From positions 1 through 64,000 of the forward strand of contig JAURVB010010403.1 in NCBI GenBank assembly GCA_033002965.1: a DNA stretch of 64,000 nt, written 5' to 3'. A model generated the notes under the pieces. That model had not been told where the DNA came from and ran no database searches. It was given only the letters and a program-made list of their open reading frames with translations. The position numbers and the translations under genes are program-made. The number at the start of each line of letters is the position of its first letter. Position 1 is the stretch's first letter. Of the stretch, positions 56,471 to 64,000 are shown one piece after another. Source of the stretch: Piper betle (taxonomy: Eukaryota > Streptophyta > Magnoliopsida > Piperales > Piperaceae).

Positions 56471-59400
56471 TCTTATTTTAAAATCATTATTAAGTTTTTT
56501 CCTACAAAATATTTATTTAAAGGGAATATTTAGTATGCATGTCATAGATCTATTTTTTCGTCTATGCAAAATATCGAGCTAAATACTACGAGAGACAAAT
56601 CGAACAAACAGACATTATATGCTTAAGCTCGTTTAACTCCTCTTACATTAGAGTCTAGCTAATTGAACATCAATTTTTTTATCAAGTCAAGCATCAAACT
56701 AAATCAAGTTTATTGAAGCTTTAAACTGCTAGCCCTATTTCATAATGCAAATACCAAATGTGAAAAAAATATATTATAGCGCTAGCTAGAGCAAATTCCC
56801 TGTGACAGCCCCTTGATTACAATTCATTGAATTTGAAAAAAATACCGGTAATTAATATTTAAACCCCTTAAATTATGGTGATTTACACCAATCAAGAGGC
56901 TGCCACAGGGAATTCGTCCTAGCAAGTGCTACAACAAATTTTTTCTTGGCAAATCACATTATATATCGAGGCACGTATAAGGAGTTCGTTATAGCAAGTG
57001 CTACCCCAAATCTTTTCTTTCCAAATAAGATCATATATCGTTGTGTTGAAAAAAATAGCATCAATCGTTTTGGTTTGACTTCGGTTTTCATGGACATGTC
57101 AACCAAAGACTGCATCTTTTACTCGACGATAATAAATTATAGGAAACATTTAGCGGTTTATCGGTGGGGAATGAGAAGCAAAGAGGAAGGTGTCTCAATT
57201 GCCCGCGTTAGAGTGTCGTTATCTCTTCATCGACAATGCTGCTTCCACCCCTTCCCAAATAATTATATATCAGATCATTAGGTGTCACTAGTGTTTGTTA
57301 TATAATCAAGTTGTAAGCTAATAATATATACCTGGCCCATAATTAAAATAGTGCTTCTACCATGAGCAACCATCCATAAGTCAACTTATAACATTACCAT
57401 GCCCTCTCCAATTTTAATTCTAAAAAATAACCTTAATCTTCAAGTAATTAACATAATTCAAACTCCATGTTGACTAAGTTTTTTGAGCACTTAAACGTGT
57501 TGGAAAGATAAATATAAGAACAACGATAACCACAAAATAAGAATAATGAGGACAACATAACTCTACTATATAAGAAAGATCTTAACAAAATAACATTAAG
57601 CGCAATGTAATCCTACTAATAAATTAACTAGAAAGTTCATCTTGTGAATTTTAATTCAACATGAAAACCCAAACACCTATTTATAGGCTTTGAGAATCAT
57701 TTCTATATTTTTTTCATTAACATGTTCACATTGATATTCAATGTTACATCTTGATATTTTATTCGACTCTTCATTTAACAAGAAGATTGTGATAACATAA
57801 TTAATTAATTAGACTTAATTTCTAAAAAAATAGAAATAAACCTATTACTAAATTTAAGTTAATTTCACTTCAAAACAAATATAAAAAAAGAAAATAATCA
57901 GCCATAAGAGCTGAATAAGTAAAGATGCGTAAATATAGTAAAACCCATTAATTATTTAAATTTTAACGAGGCTATCAAAGATATTTAGTAGGCACTGATT
58001 GCCAACAAATGATTGGATCTTACAACCATATATATTACTTGTGAAATCTTATGGATGATTACCTCTCATATAAAAATAACCAAAAAATGGAAAGATACAC
58101 CAGACTAATAAAGTTTGATTATTTGTCATTTCAATCGAAAGTTGTAGTTTAGCATTGTTCTTGATGAGATCAAGGTTTTTGGTCCAAATTAAAGCTTTTT
58201 ATCAAGTCAAGCATCAAACTAAATCGAGTTTATTATTGTAGCTTTAAACTGCTAGCCCTATTTCATGATGCAAATACCAAATATTAAAAAAATATATTAT
58301 AGCGCTAGCTAGAGCAAATTCCCTGTGACATCCCCTTGATTACAATTCATTGAATTTGAAGAAAATACCCATAATTAATATTTAAACCGCTTAAATTGTG
58401 GTGATTTACACTAATCAAGAGGCTGCCACAGGGAATTCGTCCTAGCAAGTGCTACAACAAATTTTTTCTTTGCAAATCACATTATATATCGAGGCTCCTA
58501 TAAGGAGTTCGTTATAGTAAGTACTACCCCAAATCTTTTCTTTGCAAATAACATTATATATTGTTGCATTGAAAAAACTTAGCATCACTCGTTTTGGTTT
58601 TGACTTTGGTTTTCATGGACAAGTCAATTGGACTATGTCAACCAAAGACTGCATCTCTTACTCGGCGATAATAAATTATAAGAAACATTTGGCGGTTTAT
58701 TAGGGGAGGGGGCGGGAGAAGCAAAGAGGAAGGTGTCTCCATTGCCCGCGTTAGACTCTTCATCGACAATGCTGCTTCCACCCCTTCCTAAATAATTATA
58801 TATCTGATCTTTGGGTGTCACTAGTGTTTGTTATATAATCAAGTTGTAAGCTAATAATATATACCCGACCCATAATTAAAATAGTGCTTCTACTATGAGC
58901 AACCATCCATCAGGCCCTCTCCAATTTTAATTCTAAAAAATAACCTTAATCTTCAAGTTATTAATAGAATACAAACTCTATGTTGACTTGGTTTTTTGAG
59001 CACTTGAAACGTGTTGGGAAGATAAATATAAGAACAACGATAACCAAAAAATAAGAATAATAAGGACAACATAACTCTACTATATAAGAAAGATCTTTAC
59101 AAAATTACATTAAGCGCAATGAAACCCTAGTAATAAATTCACCAGAAAGTTCAACTTGTGAATTTCAATTCAATATGAAAACCCAAACACCTATTTATTG
59201 GCTTAGAGAATCATTTCTATATTTTTTTCATTAATAGGTTCACATTGATATTCAATGTTACCTCTTGATATTTTATTCTAGACTCTTCATTTACCAAGAA
59301 GATTGTGATAACATAATTAATTAATTAGACTTAATTTCTAAAAAAATTGAAATGAACCTGTTACTAAATTTAAGTTAATTTCACTTCAAAACAAAATATA

Positions 59401-61440
59401 AAAAAAGAAAATAATCAGCCATAAGAGCTGAATAAGTAAAGATACGTAAATATGGTAAAACCCATTAATTATTTAAATTTTAAAGAAGCTATCAAAGATA
59501 TTTATTAGGCACTGATTGCCAACAAATGATTGGATCTTACAACCATATATATTACTTGTGAAATCTTATGGCTGACTACCTATCATATAAAAATAACGAA
59601 AAAAATTGAAAGATACACTAGACTAATAAAGTTTGATTGTTTGTCATTTCCTTCAAACCAGTTCACCCATTAGTTTAGGATGTTGACCTTTTGTGGGAAG
59701 AGATTTTAGTGGTTTCAATCTGATTAGAAATTTTTTCCCCATATATATATATATATATTCTTATTTTAAAATCATTATTAAATTTTTTCTTGCAAAATAT
59801 TTATTTAAAGGGAATATTTAGTATGCATGTCATAGATGTATTTTCTCGTCTATGCAAAATATTGTGCTAAACACTACGAGAGACAAATCGAACAATCAGA
59901 CATTATATGCTTAAGCTCTTTTAACTCCTCTTACATTAGAGTCTAGCTAATTGAACATCAATTTTTTTATCGTCAAGCATCAAACTGAATCGAGTTTATT
60001 GACGCTTTAAACTGCTAGCCCTATTTCATGATGCAAATACCAAATATGAAAAAATATATTATAGCGCTAGCTAGAGCAAATTCCCTGTGACAGCCCCTTG
60101 ATTACAATTCATTGAATTTGAAAAAAATATCCGTAATTAATATTTAAACCCCTTAAATTGTGATGATTTACACCAATCAAGAGGCTGCCACATGGAATTC
60201 GTCCTAGCAAGTGCTACAACAAATTTTTTCTTTGCAAATCACATTATATATTGAGGCTCCTATAAGGAGTTAGTATAGTAAGTACTACCCCAAATCTTTT
60301 CTTTATAAATAACATAATATATCGTTGCATTGAAAAAATTTAGCATCACTCGTTTTGGTTTTGTTTTGACTTTGGTTTTAATGGACAAGTCAATTGGACA
60401 ATGTCAACCAAAGACTGCATCTCTTACTCACCGATAATAAAATATTCGGCAATTTATTGGGGGGGGAAAGCAAAGAGGAAGGTGTACTCCATTGCCCGCG
60501 TTAAACTCTCCATATCTCTTCAGCTGCTTCCACCCCTTCCCAAATAATTATATATCAGATCTTTGGGTGTCACTAGTGTTTGTTATATAATCAAGTTGTA
60601 AGCTAATAATATATACCCGACCCATAATTAAAATAATGCTTCTACTATGAGCAATCCATCCATCAAGCCCTCTCCAATTTTAATTCTAAAAAATAACCTT
60701 AATCTTCAAGTTATTAATAGAATACAAACTCTATGTTGACTAGGTTTTTTTGAGCACTTGAAATGTGTTGGGAAGATAAATATAAGAACAACGATTACCA
60801 CAAAAGAAGATTAATGAGGACAACATAACTCTACTATATAAGAAAGATCTTCACAAAATTACATTAAGCACAATGAAACCCTACTAATAAATTCACTAGA
60901 AAGTTCAACTTGTGAATTTCAATTCAATATGAAAACCCAAACATCTATTTATAGACTTTGAGAATCATTTCTATATTTTTTTCATTAATAGCTTCACATT
61001 GATATTCAATGTTACCTCTTGATATTTTATTCGACTCTTCATTTACCAAGAAGATTGTGATAACATAATTAATTAATTAGACTTAATTTCTAAAAACATT
61101 GAAATGAACCTGTGGCTAAATTTAAGTTAATTTCACTTCAAAATAAAATATAAAAAAGAAAATAATCAGCCATAAGAGCTGAATAAGTAAAGATGCGTAA
61201 ATATGGTAAAACCCATTAATTATTTAAGTTTTAAAGAGGCTATCAAAGATATTTAATAGGCATTGTTTGCCAGCAAATGATTGGATCTTACAACCATATA
61301 TATTAGTTGTGAAATCTTATGGCTGATTATTTCTCGTATAAAAATAACCAAAAAAATGGAAAGATACACACACTAATAAAGTTTGATTATTTGTCATCCT
61401 TCGAACCAGTTCAGCCATTAGTTGGCTTCAATCCGACCAG

Positions 61441-62071
61441 GTTCCAAATAATTCTCTTTTTTGATAATTTCATTTTTTTTACAGTTGTTACCTTTAACAA
61501 ATTTTTCCAGAAAAATTGATTAGTGACGATGGGTGGTAGTGAAATCTCCTCTCACTGGAAGAGATTATCGATTGTTCAGTCTATGTCTCCCCAACTTTTT
61601 TCTAAAATTGGATAAAACAAACTAATATATTATTATTGGGCCAAAATAAATAAATAAATGACATAACTATAACTAATTTAATTCACTTAAGTCAAACCTT
61701 AAAATAAACTACCAAAAGTGATTTAAATTATTTTCCTATTACCAGTTCTAATGCTTAGCCCTTAATCAGTTTTGCAAATTGAAACATCAAAATATGTAGA
61801 AGCAACGTTCATTATTAATTAATTTGCCCATGACCGTCTTAATCTTCTGGATATTGATTCCTTCCCCATTTGTCCCACTCAACCTTCTCCTTCAATATTA
61901 TTAAACCAAAAACGTCATACTTTTACATCTTTTATTTATACATAATTTACTCGTTATGGCATATTATAATTATGATCAATTGTAATACTATTACTATTAT
62001 ATATAAGCCCAAATGATCAAACCCCATCTTCAAACTCTTACAAGAAAAAAAAACAGTTTGTGTTTGCATGC
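61441..62071. promoter_or_regulatory. Promoter region of the truncated fourth PME, TATA box at 62000-62006
   Basis: AT-rich DNA to the right of the array. TATATAA at 62000-62006 lies 66-72 bases before the ATG at 62072, with an A/C-rich leader between (cccatcttcaaactcttac). The words gaaatctcctctcactgga and agagatt at about 61539-61566 are also found in the PME3 intron (about 49230-49254). Confidence 0.5.
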
Positions 62072-62146
62072 ATGGACTCCATCAACTCCTTCAAAGGCTA
62101 TGAAAAGTTTGAGGCTGGCGCCGTTGACGAAGCCACTAAGGCCTAA
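62072..62146 (+). pseudogene. N-terminal stub of a fourth PMEI-pectinesterase (PME4)
   Basis: The 24 codons begin MDSINSFKGYEKFEAG and end in ATKA before TAA. MDSINSFKGY is the typical start of the membrane-anchored pro-PME subgroup and parallels MSSFKAYGK of PME3. Coding stops just where LTR sequence begins (tgttgttgggtttatcc at about 62150), so the gene was cut before its signal anchor. The promoter and leader appear intact, so a short transcript reading into the LTR is possible. The rest of the gene, if it exists, would lie beyond 64 kb. Confidence 0.7.
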
Positions 62147-62345
62147 CATTGTTGTTGGGTTTATCCTACATCGATCGTAGAGGGTGTTGGTAACTTGTAT
62201 ATAGGCTAATGGGAAAGCCTTATTTTTTGAGTTAACTTTTGGATTAAGAGAGGCCCGTGACACCTATTGCAAGTCCGCTTTGATGGGCCCAAAAAGCATA
62301 ACAGTGGTAGTTACTGGGCCCTTTGGTATCAAAGCCAGGTTACGA
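62147..62345 (+). mobile_element. LTR and primer-binding site of the TRIM-like family
   Basis: It begins tgttgttgggtttatcctac, contains cttgtatataggct (a promoter TATA in this LTR family), ggattaagagaggcccgtga and caccta, and ends near gggccc. Next to it, tTGGTATCAAAGCC is close to the initiator-Met tRNA site TGGTATCAGAGC. This is a 5' LTR in plus orientation. The right LTR is not in the window. Confidence 0.65.
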
Positions 62346-64000
62346 TTTTCGATTGTCGCAATTTCCTTCATGGTTCCACTTGATGATTTTTCCTTCATTG
62401 GTTCCACCTCATGATTTAGTTTGTCAGGTTCCTTTATGGGTTCCACTTGATGATTTTCCTTCATTTGTTCCACCTCATAATTTAGTTTGCCAAGTAAGAT
62501 CTTAGGAGATTTGAGTTTCCTTCATGGGTTCCACTTGATGATTTTTCCTTCATTGATTCCACTTGTCAAGTAAGATCTTGGGAGATTTGAGGTTCCTTCA
62601 TGGGTTCCACTTGATGATTTTCCTTCATTGGTTCCACCTCATAATTTAGTTTGCCAAGTAAGATCTTAGGAGATTTGAGTTTCCTTCATGCATTCCACTT
62701 GATGATTTTTCCTTTATTGATTCCACCTCATGATTTAGTTTGCCAGTAAGATCAAGATTTGGTATTTGCCTACGCCAATTGTCGGATTAGTTTGCCAGGT
62801 AAGATCTTAGGAGATTTGGTATTTTAGTATTTGCCCATGCCAATTATCGGAGTTTCCTTCATGTTTGCCAGATAAGATCTTGGGAGATTTGGTATTTACC
62901 TATGCCGATTGTCGGAGTTTCCTTCATGGGTTTCACTTGATGATTTTTCCTTCAGGTGGAATTTTGAGAGATTTGGTATTTCCCTACGCCGATTGTTGGA
63001 GTTTCCTTCATGGGTTCTACTTGATGATTTTTCCTTCATTGGTTCTACTTGATGATTTGGTTTGTCAATTGTTGGAGTTTCTTTCATGTTTGCCAGGTAA
63101 GATCTTGGGAGATATGGTGTTTGCCTACGCCGATTGTCAAAGTTTCCTTCATGGGTTTCACTTGATGATTTTTCCTTCGGGTGGAATCTTGGGAGATTTT
63201 GTATTTGCCTACGCTGATTGTCAGAGTTTCCTTCATGGGTTCCATTTGATGATTTTTCCTTCATTGGTTCCACTTGATGATTTAGTTTGCCAGGTAAGAT
63301 CTTGGGAGATTTGGTATTTGCCTACGCCGATTGTTGGAGTTTCCTTCATGGGTTCCACTTGATGATTTTTTCCTTCATGGGTTCCACCTGATGATTTAGT
63401 TTGCCAGATAATGATATATGAGTTCTGCCTAATGAAGGTGGTGATCTTGGGAGATTTGGTATTTGCCTACACCGATTGTCGGAGATTGTCCTTCATGGGT
63501 TGCCAGGTGATGATATGTGAGTTCTGTCTGATGAAGGTGGCAAACTTAGGAGATTTGGTATGTACCTACACCAATTGTCAGAGATTGTCAGAGTTTCCTT
63601 CATGGGTTCCACCTAATGATTTAAGGGGAGTTTGCCAGATGATGATATGTGAGTTCCGTCTGATGAAGGTGGTAATGGTATGTGAGTTTTGTCTGATGAA
63701 TGTGATGATATGTGAGTTCCGTCTAATGAAGGTGATGTTATGTGACTTCCATCTAATGAGGGTGATGATATGTGAGTTCCGTCTGATAAAGGCGATCTTG
63801 GGAGATTTGGTATTTGCCTACCCCAATTGTCGAAGATTGTCATATGTGAGTTCCGTCTGATGATAACAATCTTGAAAGATTTGGTATTTGCCTACGCCGA
63901 TTGTTAGAGATGGTCATAGTTTCCTTCATGGGTTCTACCTGATGATTTAAGGGGAGTTTACCGAGGTAATGATATGTGCATTCCATCTGATGAAGGGGTG
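62340..64000. repeat. Degenerate minisatellite, continuing past the window
   Basis: Repeats are built from gtttccttcatgggttccac, ttgatgatttttccttc, agtttgccaggtaagatctt, gggagatttggtatttgcct and acgccgattgtcggag in varying order. Units are about 60-150 bp. From about 63410 a second word set appears (gatgatatgtgagttccgtc, tgatgaaggtggt). Open frames exist on both strands (for example 62865-63362 plus and 62896-63273 minus), as expected when a repeat lacks stops, and neither shows a domain. It follows the primer-binding site directly, so it may be the internal region of the LTR element. Confidence 0.8.

Larger units (their letters stand above)
52370..61440. repeat. Five-copy tandem array, unit 1.5-1.9 kb
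   Basis: A shared stretch starting agcatcactcgttttggttt / gcatcactcagttttggttt occurs at about 53390, 55142, 57058, 58581 and 60343. Successive spacings are about 1752, 1916, 1523 and 1762 bp. Each unit continues through ataataaattataggaaaca, gaagcaaagaggaaggtgt, aggtgtcactagtg, acaacgataaccac and ctatataagaaagatctt to tgattgccaacaaatgattg. Copies are very similar, so the duplication is recent. Length differences come from blocks of AT-rich filler and from inserts: the short array in unit 1 and a palindrome block in unit 2. Units 2 and 3 keep a short open frame over the shared part; units 1, 4 and 5 do not, so coding is unlikely. Unit borders are approximate. Confidence 0.92.

Noticed and set aside
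55154..57281. Small conserved protein encoded in each array unit (FMDMSTK... frame of 70-111 codons)
   Set aside because: The frame is kept only in units 2 and 3 and is broken in units 1, 4 and 5. Conservation is explained by recent duplication.
62264..63273. Minus-strand Lys/Glu/Ser-rich repeat peptide as a gene
   Set aside because: It follows from a stop-poor minisatellite. The plus strand is equally open and neither has a start context or domain.

Overview
The window is plant nuclear DNA. The genes are intron-rich with GT-AG introns, the coding exons of several genes are GC-rich against an AT-rich background, and every family recognised is a plant one: FAR1-related sequence, NUMOD3 protein, O-fucosyltransferase, ATL-type RING-H2, bifunctional LKR/SDH and PMEI-pectinesterases. 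Plastid DNA fragments and short LTR elements lie between the genes. The strong GC bias of some exons hints at a monocot, but this is inference and no species is claimed.

Layout. 0-1.15 kb (-): decayed FAR1-related gene. 1.6-3.3 kb: a cluster of elements with nearly pure G/C cores bounded by nested palindromes and (TA)n. 4.1-9.0 kb (+): broken NUMOD3-motif gene with a 455-bp TRIM retroelement sitting on a splice donor. 9.85-12.1 kb (+): O-fucosyltransferase-like gene. 14.8-21.2 kb: a tandemly duplicated RING-H2 locus (two genes plus a third copy of the upstream region), with plastid-derived fragments between the genes and a G/C-core palindromic element in the leader of copy B. 21.2-22.5 kb (-): TRIM-like LTRs and a Ty1/copia gag relic. 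25.0-27.1 kb (+): HAD-type 5'-nucleotidase (NT5C family). 27.6-36.4 kb (-): 24-exon LKR/SDH gene for lysine catabolism, convergent with the nucleotidase. 41.9-50.5 kb: three pectin methylesterases (+, +, -). A 24-codon stub of a fourth lies at 62.1 kb, cut by an LTR. Between PME3 and the stub is a five-copy tandem array of 1.5-1.9 kb units (52.4-61.4 kb), whose first unit carries a short array of alternating 60/109-bp repeats. 62.3-64.0 kb is a degenerate minisatellite running off the window.

The PME cluster is the functional theme of the right half, acting on pectin de-esterification in the cell wall. One member (PME2) lacks the expected catalytic Asp. Three otherwise complete genes (O-fucosyltransferase, LKR/SDH, PME1) each carry a single-base indel in a homopolymer. 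This may be assembly error rather than decay, and it should be settled before any of the three is called a pseudogene.
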